59,051 nt of DNA, taken from Hyphomicrobiales bacterium (lineage in GTDB: Bacteria; Pseudomonadota; Alphaproteobacteria; Rhizobiales; Rhizobiaceae). The DNA lies in NCBI GenBank assembly GCA_900472625.1, contig UCIT01000014.1, forward strand, positions 1 to 59,051, in the 5' to 3' direction. The notes under the pieces were generated by a model, which saw only the letters and a program-made list of their open reading frames with translations, ran no database searches and was not told the DNA's origin. Shown one piece after another: positions 28,220-36,704 of the stretch. Made by a program: the position numbers and the translations under genes. The stretch's first letter is position 1. Each line of letters begins with the position of its first letter.

Positions 28220-29596
28220 CTACAGTAGTGTGCCGCTGAGGATCATCAGCGCCACCGAGAAGTAGATCACCAGCCCCGTCACATCGACTAGGGTCGCGAC
28301 GAAGGGTGCCGAGGCGCTGGCTGGGTCGAGGCGTAGTTTCTGCAGCAGGAACGGCAACATTGAACCGGCGATCGAGCCGAAGGTGACGATGCCGATCAGG
28401 GCCGCGAAGATCGTCCAGCCGACCAGGATCCAGTGCTCGCCGTAGTCGTAGAGCCCGATGCTCTGCCACAGGATGATGCGGGCGAAGCCGACCGCGCCAA
28501 GGATCGCGCCAAGCACGATACCCGTCGGCAGCTCGCGCAACAGCACCCGCCACCAGTCCGACAGCCTCAACTCGCCAAGCGCCAGCGCCCGGATGATCAG
28601 CGACGTCGCCTGCGAACCGGAGTTGCCGCCGGAGCTCATGATCAGCGGCACGAACAGCGTCAGCACGATCGCCTTTTCCAGCTCGCCTTCGAAGTGCTGC
28701 ATGGCGCTTGCCGTCAGCATTTCGCCGAGAAAGAGGGCGCAGAGCCAGCCGGCGCGCTTGCGCAGCATGCCGGCGAAGCTGATTGTCATGTAGGGCTTTC
28801 CAAGCGCCTCCATGCCGCCGAACTTCTGCGCGTCTTCTGTCTGGTCGGCGATCATCGTGTCGATCACGTCATCGACGGTGACGATGCCGAGCATATGGCC
28901 GTTCTCGCCGATCACAGGCAGCGCCAGCAGATTGTGCTTGCGGATCAGCCGGGCCACATCCTCCTGCGGCATCAGCGGATCGGCCCGGACGATGCCGCCC
29001 TGCTGCGCCACACTCAGCACTGATGCTTCAGGTTCCCCGGTGATCAGTCGGCGTAGCGTCACGACGCTGGCAAGCGCCTGCGTCTCGGTGTCGAGCACAT
29101 AGATCGCATAGACGGTTTCACGGGAGCGTTCGACCTTGCGGACGTGTTCCAGCGTCTGCTCGACCGTCCAACTGGCGGGCACGCTGACGAATTCCGTTGT
29201 CATGATGCTGCCGGCCGTGCGTGGCGGATAGCCCATCAGGTGCTGGACGGCGAGCGAGGTCGCCCGGTCGAGCTTCGAAAACAGATGTGTCCGTCCGTCC
29301 TCGTCCATCTCCTGGAAAAGGTCGGCGACGCGGTCGTTGGCCGTGCCGTTCAAAAGCCGGCCTGCCTGCTCGACTGGCATGTCGGTCAGTATCGCGGCGG
29401 CATGGTGCAACTCCGGGCGTCCCAGGATGCGGACTGCCTTCTGCTGCGGCAGCGTGGCGAGGATAGCCGCTGCTTCATGGATTTCGAGCGCGTTCAGACG
29501 CTCGACGCGTTCAGCCGTGGTGATGGCACCGAGGCTGTCGCTGGTGAAGAAACGGGCGGCATGGCCTGCCCGCAGGGGGAAGCGATTGATGTTCAT
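28220..29596 (-). CDS. mgtE: Magnesium transporter MgtE
   Basis: A 458-residue Mg2+ channel. The N-terminal superhelical MgtE_N domain (about 35-135, with repeats such as LHHAAAILTDMPVEQAGRLL) is followed by two CBS domains (about 140-260; ending LGIVTVDDVIDTMI) that sense cytosolic magnesium. The C-terminal part has five transmembrane helices and the ion-pathway signature MSSGGNSGSQATSLIIRALA. Length and order match the family. It has a roughly 200-nt upstream region before the next terminator. It converges on an L,D-transpeptidase gene. Confidence 0.95.
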   Translation of the reverse strand: MNINRFPLRAGHAARFFTSDSLGAITTAERVERLNALEIHEAAAILATLPQQKAVRILGRPELHHAAAILTDMPVEQAGRLLNGTANDRVADLFQEMDEDGRTHLFSKLDRATSLAVQHLMGYPPRTAGSIMTTEFVSVPASWTVEQTLEHVRKVERSRETVYAIYVLDTETQALASVVTLRRLITGEPEASVLSVAQQGGIVRADPLMPQEDVARLIRKHNLLALPVIGENGHMLGIVTVDDVIDTMIADQTEDAQKFGGMEALGKPYMTISFAGMLRKRAGWLCALFLGEMLTASAMQHFEGELEKAIVLTLFVPLIMSSGGNSGSQATSLIIRALALGELRLSDWWRVLLRELPTGIVLGAILGAVGFARIILWQSIGLYDYGEHWILVGWTIFAALIGIVTFGSIAGSMLPFLLQKLRLDPASASAPFVATLVDVTGLVIYFSVALMILSGTLL

Positions 29597-29817
29597 ATAG
29601 CTCGCCTTTCCGTCGATCCGCCGTAGCGTCCAACGGGCGAGCCCGACGGAAATCGGTCAGCGCACGGAGGCCGCGTACGGCAAAGGCAATCGACTGCTAC
29701 TGTCGCTTGGCATCGTGAGATGGCTCCGTTGATATCCGCGAAAAACGGTCGTCCTGCGCGTGAGGATGTAGGTGGTCCCAAACGTCGGAAAAGTCAAGCG
29801 CCATAGGCGGTTGCGTC
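29597..29817 (-). promoter_or_regulatory. Upstream region of mgtE, possible promoter and leader
   Basis: There is no gene between 29597 and 29916. On the minus strand a TTGACT element around 29794 could be a -35 box, which would leave a leader of about 160-170 nt before mgtE. The leader contains short GC-rich hairpins. Long leaders before magnesium transporters are often regulatory, but I do not recognise any described riboswitch class here. This is an inference from spacing only. Confidence 0.3.
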
Positions 29818-29848
29818 AAGAATGCCGCACGCCCGGCGCGGCATTCTT
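29818..29848. terminator. Hairpin terminator downstream of the alcohol dehydrogenase gene
   Basis: A perfect 11-bp stem (AAGAATGCCGC and its complement) with a 9-base loop, flanked by T-rich sequence on the plus strand and a short TT on the minus strand. It ends about 70 bases after the minus-strand dehydrogenase stop and separates it from the mgtE promoter region. Confidence 0.7.
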
Positions 29849-29916
29849 TTTCGCTATGATTGATAAGCTCTTTCTTCAAGCTGAAGAGCTCATTCTTCCG
29901 GGGAAAGCGGCGGCCT

Positions 29917-30930
29917 TCAGAAGCCGGACAGCACCAGCTTTCCCTTGGTCCTGCCACTCTCGATCATCGCATGCGCCTGCTTCAGGTTGGCTGCGTTGAT
30001 CGTGCCGACAGTCGCGCTCAGCGTCGTCTTGATCTTTCCGCCATCAACGAGTTCGGCGATCTTGTTGAGCAGCTTGTGCTGCTCGATCGTGTCCGGTGTG
30101 CCGAACAAAGGCCGGGTGAACATGAATTCCCAATGGGTGGACACCGCCTTTCTCTTGAATGGCACGACGTCCAACGTCTTGGGATCGTCGATCAGCGCAA
30201 AGCGCCCCTGCGGCGCGATCGCTTCCACGATGTCCTGCAGGTGATCGGTCGTGTTGGTGGTGGAGAAGACGAAACCCGGTGCGCCGATGCCGAGCGCAGT
30301 GATCTGAGGCGCGAGGGGTTGTCCATGGTCGATGACGTGATGGGCGCCCAGTTCCTTGACCCATGCCGTCGTCTCCGGGCGCGAGGCGGTGGCGATAACC
30401 GTGAGATCGGTCAGGGCGCGGGCAATCTGGACGGCGATCGAGCCGACGCCGCCAGCCCCGCCGATGATCAGGATGGCGTTCGCGGCACCGGGCACGGCAT
30501 CGTGGACCTTCAGGCGATCGAACAGCGCCTCGTAGGCAGTGATCGAGGTCAGCGGCAGGGCAGCAGCCGCCGGAAAATCGAGGCTTGCAGGCTTACGCCC
30601 AACGATGCGTTCGTCGACGAGCTGAAATTCGGCGTTCGAGCCGGTACGATTGATCACGCCGGCATAGAAAACCTCGTCTCCCACTTCAAACAGCGTGACG
30701 TCGGGGCCGATTGCCTTCACGACACCGGCGGCATCCCAGCCGAGTACCTTAAACTCGACGGCGCCGGGCGCAACGCCGGCTCGCACCTTCGTATCGACCG
30801 GGTTGACCGAAATGGCCTTGATCTCGACCAGCAGGTCATGTCCCTCGGCTGTTGGGATGGGTAGATCGACATCGATCAGCGAGGTATCGGCGGAAATGGG
30901 CTGCGGGGTGGTGTAGGCGACGGCGCGCAT
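29917..30930 (-). CDS. Zinc-type alcohol dehydrogenase-like/quinone oxidoreductase family protein
   Basis: A medium-chain dehydrogenase/reductase of 337 residues from the ATG at 30930, with GGAG upstream. The N-terminal GroES-like domain (DVVKAIGPDVTLFEVGDEVF) is followed by a Rossmann domain with ILIIGGAGGVGSIAVQIA near residue 155. The zinc-ligand cysteines of classical alcohol dehydrogenases are absent, so it belongs to the zinc-independent quinone oxidoreductase-like branch. It diverges from an HxlR regulator gene, an arrangement common for electrophile- or quinone-responsive pairs, so the regulator probably controls it. The natural substrate is unknown. Confidence 0.88.
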   Translation of the reverse strand: MRAVAYTTPQPISADTSLIDVDLPIPTAEGHDLLVEIKAISVNPVDTKVRAGVAPGAVEFKVLGWDAAGVVKAIGPDVTLFEVGDEVFYAGVINRTGSNAEFQLVDERIVGRKPASLDFPAAAALPLTSITAYEALFDRLKVHDAVPGAANAILIIGGAGGVGSIAVQIARALTDLTVIATASRPETTAWVKELGAHHVIDHGQPLAPQITALGIGAPGFVFSTTNTTDHLQDIVEAIAPQGRFALIDDPKTLDVVPFKRKAVSTHWEFMFTRPLFGTPDTIEQHKLLNKIAELVDGGKIKTTLSATVGTINAANLKQAHAMIESGRTKGKLVLSGF

Positions 30931-31004
30931 GGGAAACTCCTGTGTCTGTTGCACGGGTGCTTGATGCGTCTTATGCTTCAACAGCGCAAGAATGCACAAA
31001 TTCT

Positions 31005-31015
31005 GTACGTAGTAC
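31005..31015. promoter_or_regulatory. GTAC-N3-GTAC dyad, candidate HxlR operator
   Basis: An inverted repeat GTACGTAGTAC lies between the two divergent genes, 18 bases before the HxlR regulator start and about 75 bases before the dehydrogenase start. HxlR/YodB-type repressors are known to bind TAC/GTA dyads in such positions. The assignment rests on position and symmetry only. Confidence 0.5.
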
Positions 31016-31033
31016 CAAAAAGGATACCGTCAA

Positions 31034-31441
31034 ATGTCGTTACCGAGAGACAAGCTGACGAAGAGCTTTCCCGGTTGCCCCGTGGAGGCGACGTTGAGTT
31101 TTCTGGATGGCAAATGGAAAGGCGTGATCCTCTTCCATCTCGTGGCAGGCACGCATCGCTTCAACGAATTGCGGCGCAAGCTGCCGTCCGTCACACAGCG
31201 GATGCTGACCAAGCAGCTCCGTGAACTGGAGGACTCCGGTCTGGTGTCGCGAACGGTGTTTCCTGTCGTGCCGCCACGCGTCGAATATGCCCTGACGCCG
31301 CTAGGGCAAACCATGAAGCCCGTCATCAATGCACTGGCTGTATGGGGCGAGGAGAATGTCTTCTGCCGACAGGATGGCCGCCACCTGCGTGATGTGACGG
31401 CCGTCGAGGCTTCAGGCGCGGGTGCGGCGGTCCAGGCGTAG
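31034..31441 (+). CDS. HxlR-family winged-helix transcriptional regulator
   Basis: A 135-residue HxlR-type DNA-binding protein. An N-terminal cysteine (FPGCPVEATL, Cys15) sits where redox-sensing HxlR/YodB regulators have their reactive cysteine. The winged helix follows: FLDGKWKGVILFHLV, FNELRRKLPSVTQRMLTKQL, ELEDSGLVSRTVF and YALTPLGQTM. It is divergent from the alcohol dehydrogenase-like gene and probably represses it, with derepression by oxidants or electrophiles; that signal is an inference from family and context. Its 3' end overlaps the convergent MFS gene by 30 bases. Confidence 0.9.
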   Translation: MSLPRDKLTKSFPGCPVEATLSFLDGKWKGVILFHLVAGTHRFNELRRKLPSVTQRMLTKQLRELEDSGLVSRTVFPVVPPRVEYALTPLGQTMKPVINALAVWGEENVFCRQDGRHLRDVTAVEASGAGAAVQA

Positions 31442-32629
31442 CGACGCGGCAAACACCAGGATACCGAGGCCGGATAGCACGGCGCCGACATAGCCGGTTG
31501 CCGCCGAGCCGTAGCCCCAGGCGATGACCAGACCACCAAGCCACGCGCCAAGTGCGTTGGCGATGTTGAAGGCGGAGTGGTTGGAGGCTGCTGCCAGGGT
31601 CTGCGCGTCTGCCGCAACGTCCATGAGGCGTGTCTGCAGCGCGGGACCGGCCGCAAATCCACAACCAATCAGGAAAACACACAGGCCCAGCATGAACGGG
31701 TTCGAGGCTGTAAGTGAAAACAGCGTCAGCACCACGATGTTAAAGATCAGCGAGCCGCCGACGGTGCCCATCACCGACTTGTCGGCAAACCACGAGCCGA
31801 CAAGGTTGCCGGCGTTCATGCCGACGCCGAACAGCACCATCATCACCGCGACCATGCCGGGCTGCAGCATTGCCACGTTGATCGTCGTGTCAGCAATATA
31901 GCTGAACATGGCGAACATGCCGCCGTAACCCACGGCCGCGATCGCAAGTGTCAGCAGAACTTGCGGGCGCTTGAAGGCGCCAAGCTCGCGCATGAAGCTG
32001 GCGCCTTCGGATACCTCGTCACGCGGCACGTAGTACCAGATCAGCGCCATGGTCACGAGGCCGATGACCCCGACGGCAGTGAAGGCCACGCGCCAGTCGA
32101 GCGATTGGCCGAAGAAGGTTGCAACGGGCGTGCCGAGCAGCGTGGCGATGGTCAAACCGAACATCACGCGGCCGACGGCCCGCGCCCGCTTGTGGACCGG
32201 CACCATCGAGGCGGCGACGATCGCCGCCACGCCGAAGTAGGCGCCATGCGGCAGGCCGGTGACGAAGCGCAGAAATGCAAAGCTCTCGAAGGTAGGTGCC
32301 ATTGCGCTGGTGAGGTTGCCAACGGCAAAAATCCCCATCAACAGCAGCAGCAGCGAGCGTCGCGTCATTTTTGCCGCCAGAACCGCGATGACCGGCGCGC
32401 CGACAACAACGCCAAGCGCGTAAGCACTGATCACGTAGCCAGCCTGCGGTGTCGTCACCGAGAAGGTGCCGGCAACGTCGGGCAGCAGTCCCATGATCGC
32501 GAACTCACCGGTGCCGATGCCGAACCCACCACAGGCCAGCGCTAGCTGAACGAGCGCAACGGCCGTTGGGGAGGGAGCCTCGGAAGCGGGGATCTCAGCG
32601 ATGGAATCGTTTACGGCGACTTGGCTCAA
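31412..32629 (-). CDS. MFS transporter (DHA1 family, AraJ-like)
   Basis: A 12-helix major facilitator of about 405 residues. I place the start at the TTG at 32629 (LSQVAVNDSIAEIP) because AAGGAG lies eight bases upstream and the preceding open sequence is unlike protein. The family signature GTGEFAIMGLLPDVAGTF begins near residue 38, and FLRFVTGLPHGAYFGVAAIV with ARAVGRVMFGLTIATLLGTP matches the sugar/drug exporters AraJ and NepI-like proteins. The substrate is unknown. It converges with, and slightly overlaps, the HxlR regulator gene. Confidence 0.88.
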   Translation of the reverse strand: MSQVAVNDSIAEIPASEAPSPTAVALVQLALACGGFGIGTGEFAIMGLLPDVAGTFSVTTPQAGYVISAYALGVVVGAPVIAVLAAKMTRRSLLLLLMGIFAVGNLTSAMAPTFESFAFLRFVTGLPHGAYFGVAAIVAASMVPVHKRARAVGRVMFGLTIATLLGTPVATFFGQSLDWRVAFTAVGVIGLVTMALIWYYVPRDEVSEGASFMRELGAFKRPQVLLTLAIAAVGYGGMFAMFSYIADTTINVAMLQPGMVAVMMVLFGVGMNAGNLVGSWFADKSVMGTVGGSLIFNIVVLTLFSLTASNPFMLGLCVFLIGCGFAAGPALQTRLMDVAADAQTLAAASNHSAFNIANALGAWLGGLVIAWGYGSAATGYVGAVLSGLGILVFAASLRLDRRTRA

Positions 32630-32944
32630 GCAAGAGCTCCTTCGGCATGCAATGGCTTGTAGCGGCTCGGCAATGACATTTGATTGCCTTGGCCGGACAA
32701 GCGGAAAAATGAGGGAGGTGAAGCGCTTGCTCCAACAAATCATTAATTTACGATTTGGCGCGAAGCGTCGCGTGCGTTTTATGCAGTGCAGCGTCCCGTC
32801 TGATGCATATGTTGAGTGTTGCCGCTTATTTTTGCCGCGGGAACCGCGCAATCGGCGGCCATATGCTTGAAATAGCAAGCGTGACAACCATGTCTAGGAA
32901 GCGCAGCGGCTGCCAGCGCGCCAGCCGAAAATGACGGGAACCGC

Positions 32945-33889
32945 ATGAAGCTTATAGGGTTTTTCAATCGCGATGGCGGCACGTTCCGCACCACTGATAT
33001 GGATGCTTACGAAAAGCATGCCGAGAAAGTGTTCAAGGATGCCGGTCACGATTTTGAAGCGGTTGTGTTCTCAGGCAAAGAGATCGTTCCCGCCATGGAG
33101 CGTGCGGCGCGGCGTGACGATATAGACGGTATCGTCGCCGGTGGCGGCGACGGCACAATCTCGGCTGCATCGTCCATTGCCTGGAAGAACGGCGTCGCGC
33201 TTGGGGTGATACCGGCAGGCACCATGAACCTGTTTGCAAGGTCTCTGCGCATTCCGCTCGATATCTGGCAGGCGCTGGATGTGCTCGCCGCCGGTGAGGT
33301 CGATGATGTCGACATCGCCAGCGCCAACGATCGCCCATTCATCCATCAGTTCTCAGCAGGACTGCATGCGCGCATGGTCCGCTACCGCAACTCCTATACC
33401 TACCGCTCTCGCCTCGGAAAGATGCGGGCCAGCACCCGCGCCGCGTTCGGCGTCGTGCTCAATCCGCCTGAATTCGAAGTCGAATTCGAAGCGCTCGGCG
33501 TCCGTGAACGCCGCAAGGTCTCGGCGGTGTCGGTCTCGAACAATCCGTTCGGCGAAAATGCACTGCTCTATGCGGACACGCTGACCTCAGGCGAGCTCGG
33601 CTTCTACACCGCAAATCCGCTCAAGCCCTTGGGCGTCGCGCGTCTGGCGTTCGATCTATTGCGCGGCAAGGTGCGCGAGAACGCAGACGTGATGATCATG
33701 CATCCCGCTGAAGTACAGCTGCATTTTCCAAAACTCAGCCCGAAGGCAAATTGCGTGATGGATGGCGAATTGCTGCCGCTTGCCCGCGACATTTCGCTGA
33801 AGCTGCATCCGGGCGAGCTGAAGGTGCTGGTCCGTCAGGGTCTTGCCGCACAGGTCGATGAGACCGACCGCCGCGAGCCATCTGTCTGA
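32945..33889 (+). CDS. Diacylglycerol kinase family lipid kinase
   Basis: A 314-residue protein with the diacylglycerol/sphingosine kinase catalytic fold. The nucleotide-binding motif GIVAGGGDGTISAASSIA is near residues 62-79 and VIPAGTMNLFARSLRIP follows around 88-104, both diagnostic of the YegS/BmrU/DgkB family. There is no membrane segment. Which lipid it phosphorylates is unknown. It converges on the glutamine synthetase-like gene with a gap of only a few bases. Confidence 0.88.
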   Translation: MKLIGFFNRDGGTFRTTDMDAYEKHAEKVFKDAGHDFEAVVFSGKEIVPAMERAARRDDIDGIVAGGGDGTISAASSIAWKNGVALGVIPAGTMNLFARSLRIPLDIWQALDVLAAGEVDDVDIASANDRPFIHQFSAGLHARMVRYRNSYTYRSRLGKMRASTRAAFGVVLNPPEFEVEFEALGVRERRKVSAVSVSNNPFGENALLYADTLTSGELGFYTANPLKPLGVARLAFDLLRGKVRENADVMIMHPAEVQLHFPKLSPKANCVMDGELLPLARDISLKLHPGELKVLVRQGLAAQVDETDRREPSV

Positions 33890-33893
33890 CGCC

Positions 33894-35246
33894 TCAGAGG
33901 CGCGGCAGATAGGTGCGGTAGTCGAAGTCCGAAACCGTGCGGAGATAGGTAATGGCTTCCTTGCGCTTGGTGTCGCCGTAGAGCTTCTGGTAGGCCTTGC
34001 CGAAGACGTCGGCGATGAACGGCGACGACCGGAAGGTCTCGACTGCTGTGAGGAAGTCGTGCGTCAGCTTCGTGGTGTTTTCAGGCATGTGTGAAGGGGT
34101 TGTTTCCTCGCCGGGGTCGAGCTCCTTGTCCAGTCCTAGCAGCATTCCGCCAAGAATGGCGGCCAGCAGCAGATACGGGTTGGCGTCCGCTCCGGCGACG
34201 CGGTGCTCGATGCGGGCAGCAGGTCCGTTGCTGTCTGGAATGCGGATCGCTGTGCCGCGGTGACCGTAGCCCCAGGTGAGGTCGACGGGCGCGAACGAGC
34301 CGGGCTGGAACCGCCGGTAGGAGTTGGCGAAGGGCGCAAACACCAGTTGCGCGTCGCGCATGCTGTGCAGCATGCCGGCGCAGACCGATTTAAGCTTTGT
34401 CGGCTCGCCGCTATTGGCATCGAGGATATTGCGACCTTGGCTGTCAAGAATGCTGGCGTGGACATGCAGGCCGGAGCCGGCATGATCCGAATAGGGCTTG
34501 GCCATGCAGGTCGCCTTCAGACCGTGTTTATGGGCGGCGCGTTCGACGATCCGCTTCAGGTAGATGCAGTCGTCGGCCGCAGCCAAAGCGTCCGGGCGGT
34601 GCAGCAGGTTGATCTCGAACTGGCCGGGGCCGAATTCCGCCGTCGTCGCGTCGGCTGGCAATCCCTGTGCCCGCGCATAGGCACGCACGGTCTGCAGGTA
34701 GCCGTCGAGTGCATCGACCGCACCCATGTCGTAGAGCTGGAAGCCGTTGGGCTCGCCCTGGTAAGTCAGGCAGGCCGGTGGCGTCGGTCTCCCGGTCTCC
34801 CGCCATTCCGGCGCAACCACATAGAACTCAAGCTCGGTCGCCACAACAGGCGTCAGGCCGCGATCCGCGTAACGCTTCAACACCGATGACAGGATCGCGC
34901 GTGGATCCATGAAGCTCGGCGTGCCGTCGAACTCGTGCATCGTCGCCAGCACCTGCACCGAGCCCTCGGGCGCCCAAGGCATCGGCGTCAGGCTGCGCCT
35001 GTCGGGAATGCACTGTCCGTCGGGATCGCCGACCGAAAGCGACAGGCCCGTGATGTCGTCGTTGTCGTCTCCCCAGATGTCGAGGGACTGAGTGGAAGAA
35101 GGAAGGCGGACTTCTCCGGCCCAGACCTTTTTCTCAGCCTCCAGCGGAATCTGCTTGCCGCGCAGGTCGCCGTTCATGCCGACGAGCAGGATTTCGATGC
35201 GCGGGTCGCCACCCGCAGCTTTGCCGTGCAATTTGTCGGTCGTCAT
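33894..35246 (-). CDS. Glutamine synthetase family protein (gamma-glutamylpolyamine synthetase-like)
   Basis: A 450-residue GS-fold ligase from the ATG at 35246. It has the N-terminal beta-grasp region and the catalytic domain with TTAEFGPGQFEINL, KATCMAKPYSDHAGSGLHVH and ANPYLLLAAILGGM. The absence of the adenylylation-site region and the divergent class III aminotransferase gene point to the PuuA/SpuI group, which couples glutamate to putrescine or other amines, rather than to assimilatory GlnA. Substrate specificity is an inference from family and neighbour. It and the aminotransferase share an 83-bp divergent promoter region. Confidence 0.85.
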   Translation of the reverse strand: MTTDKLHGKAAGGDPRIEILLVGMNGDLRGKQIPLEAEKKVWAGEVRLPSSTQSLDIWGDDNDDITGLSLSVGDPDGQCIPDRRSLTPMPWAPEGSVQVLATMHEFDGTPSFMDPRAILSSVLKRYADRGLTPVVATELEFYVVAPEWRETGRPTPPACLTYQGEPNGFQLYDMGAVDALDGYLQTVRAYARAQGLPADATTAEFGPGQFEINLLHRPDALAAADDCIYLKRIVERAAHKHGLKATCMAKPYSDHAGSGLHVHASILDSQGRNILDANSGEPTKLKSVCAGMLHSMRDAQLVFAPFANSYRRFQPGSFAPVDLTWGYGHRGTAIRIPDSNGPAARIEHRVAGADANPYLLLAAILGGMLLGLDKELDPGEETTPSHMPENTTKLTHDFLTAVETFRSSPFIADVFGKAYQKLYGDTKRKEAITYLRTVSDFDYRTYLPRL

Positions 35247-35329
35247 GATCTTGAAAATCCCCGCGGACAGGCCCAAGGTCGTAGCTCATTGGGAAGAGGC
35301 TTTCAATATCCGAGGGTGTTTAGCAAATC

Positions 35330-36697
35330 ATGTCTGATACTTACGCGCGCTCCAATCTCGCCGCCATCGATGCCGCTCATCATCTGCATCCGTTCTCGGA
35401 CATGAAGAAGCTGAATGCCGACGGCACCCGCATCATCCAGCGCGGCGAGGGGGTGCACATCTGGGACAATCACGGCCGCAAATACCTCGACGGCTTTGCC
35501 GGTCTCTGGTGCGTCAATGTCGGCTATGGCCGCAAGGAGATCACCGACTCCGTCACGCGGCAGATGAACGAGCTGCCCTATTACAACACCTTCTTCGGCA
35601 CCACGACGGCACCGGCGACGCTGCTTGCCGAAAAGGTCACGTCGCACGCCGGGCCGCGTTTCAACCACGTCTTCTTCACCGGTTCAGGCTCCGAGGCCAA
35701 TGACACGTGGTTCCGCATGGCGCGCGTTTACTGGAGCGCCATCGGCCAGCCGTCGAAGAAGGTCGTCATCTCTCGCAAGAACGGCTACCACGGCTCGACG
35801 GTCGCCGGCGCCAGCCTCGGCGGCATGAAATACATGCATGAGCAGGGCGATCTGCCGATCCCGGGCATTGTCCATATCGGCCAGCCCTACTGGTATGGCG
35901 AAGGCGGGGAGCTCTCGCCGGCCGAATTCGGACTCAAGGTAGCGCGCGAACTGGAAGCGAAGATCGACGAGCTCGGCGAGGACAATGTCGCGGCCTTCGT
36001 CGCCGAACCGGTGCAGGGCGCCGGCGGCGTCATCATCCCGCCAGAGACCTACTGGCCGGAGATCGCCCGCATCTGCAAGGCCCGCAACATCCTGCTGGTC
36101 GCGGACGAAGTGATCTGCGGCTTCGGGCGCTTGGGCGAATGGTTCGGCCATCAGTATTTCGGCGTCGAGCCCGATCTGGCGCCGATCGCCAAGGGATTAT
36201 CGTCAGGTTATCTGCCGATCGGCGGTGTTCTGGTCAGCGATCGCATCGCCGATGTGCTGATCAACGAGGTTGGCGATTTCAACCACGGCTTCACCTATTC
36301 CGGCCATCCCGTCTGCGCCGCCGCCGCTCTCGAAAACCTGCGCATCATCGAGGACGAGAAACTGATCGAACGCGTTCGCGACGATATCGGCCCGTATTTC
36401 GCCAAGGTCTGGGGCGCTCTTGGCGATCACGATCTTGTTGGCGAGGCCGTCAGCATCGGCCTGATGGGCGCCCTACAGCTGACATCGGACAAGCCGAATA
36501 GGACCCGTTTCGAAAAGCCGGATGCGGTCGGCGCGCTCGTCCGCAACCATGCGCTCGCCAACGGCCTCGTGCTGCGCGCCACCGGCGACCGCATGCTCGC
36601 CTCGCCGCCGCTGGTGATCAGCCATGCGGAAGTCGATGAGATGGGCCGTATCACCAAGCTTGCGCTAGACGCTGCCTGGAAAGAATTGAAGGGCTGA
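35330..36697 (+). CDS. Class III aminotransferase (polyamine/omega-amino acid:pyruvate type)
   Basis: A 455-residue PLP enzyme of fold type I. It shows the class III features: FFTGSGSEANDTWFRMARVY, NGYHGSTVAGASLGGMKYMH, LLVADEVICGFGRLGEWFG and the PLP-lysine segment APIAKGLSSGYLPIGG. The closest functional group is the putrescine/cadaverine-pyruvate or beta-alanine-pyruvate aminotransferases (SpuC-like). It diverges from a PuuA-like ligase, so the pair probably opens polyamine or related amine catabolism. Converges on a glycosyltransferase gene with only seven bases between the stops. Confidence 0.9.
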   Translation: MSDTYARSNLAAIDAAHHLHPFSDMKKLNADGTRIIQRGEGVHIWDNHGRKYLDGFAGLWCVNVGYGRKEITDSVTRQMNELPYYNTFFGTTTAPATLLAEKVTSHAGPRFNHVFFTGSGSEANDTWFRMARVYWSAIGQPSKKVVISRKNGYHGSTVAGASLGGMKYMHEQGDLPIPGIVHIGQPYWYGEGGELSPAEFGLKVARELEAKIDELGEDNVAAFVAEPVQGAGGVIIPPETYWPEIARICKARNILLVADEVICGFGRLGEWFGHQYFGVEPDLAPIAKGLSSGYLPIGGVLVSDRIADVLINEVGDFNHGFTYSGHPVCAAAALENLRIIEDEKLIERVRDDIGPYFAKVWGALGDHDLVGEAVSIGLMGALQLTSDKPNRTRFEKPDAVGALVRNHALANGLVLRATGDRMLASPPLVISHAEVDEMGRITKLALDAAWKELKG

Positions 36698-36704
36698 TCG
36701 AAGT

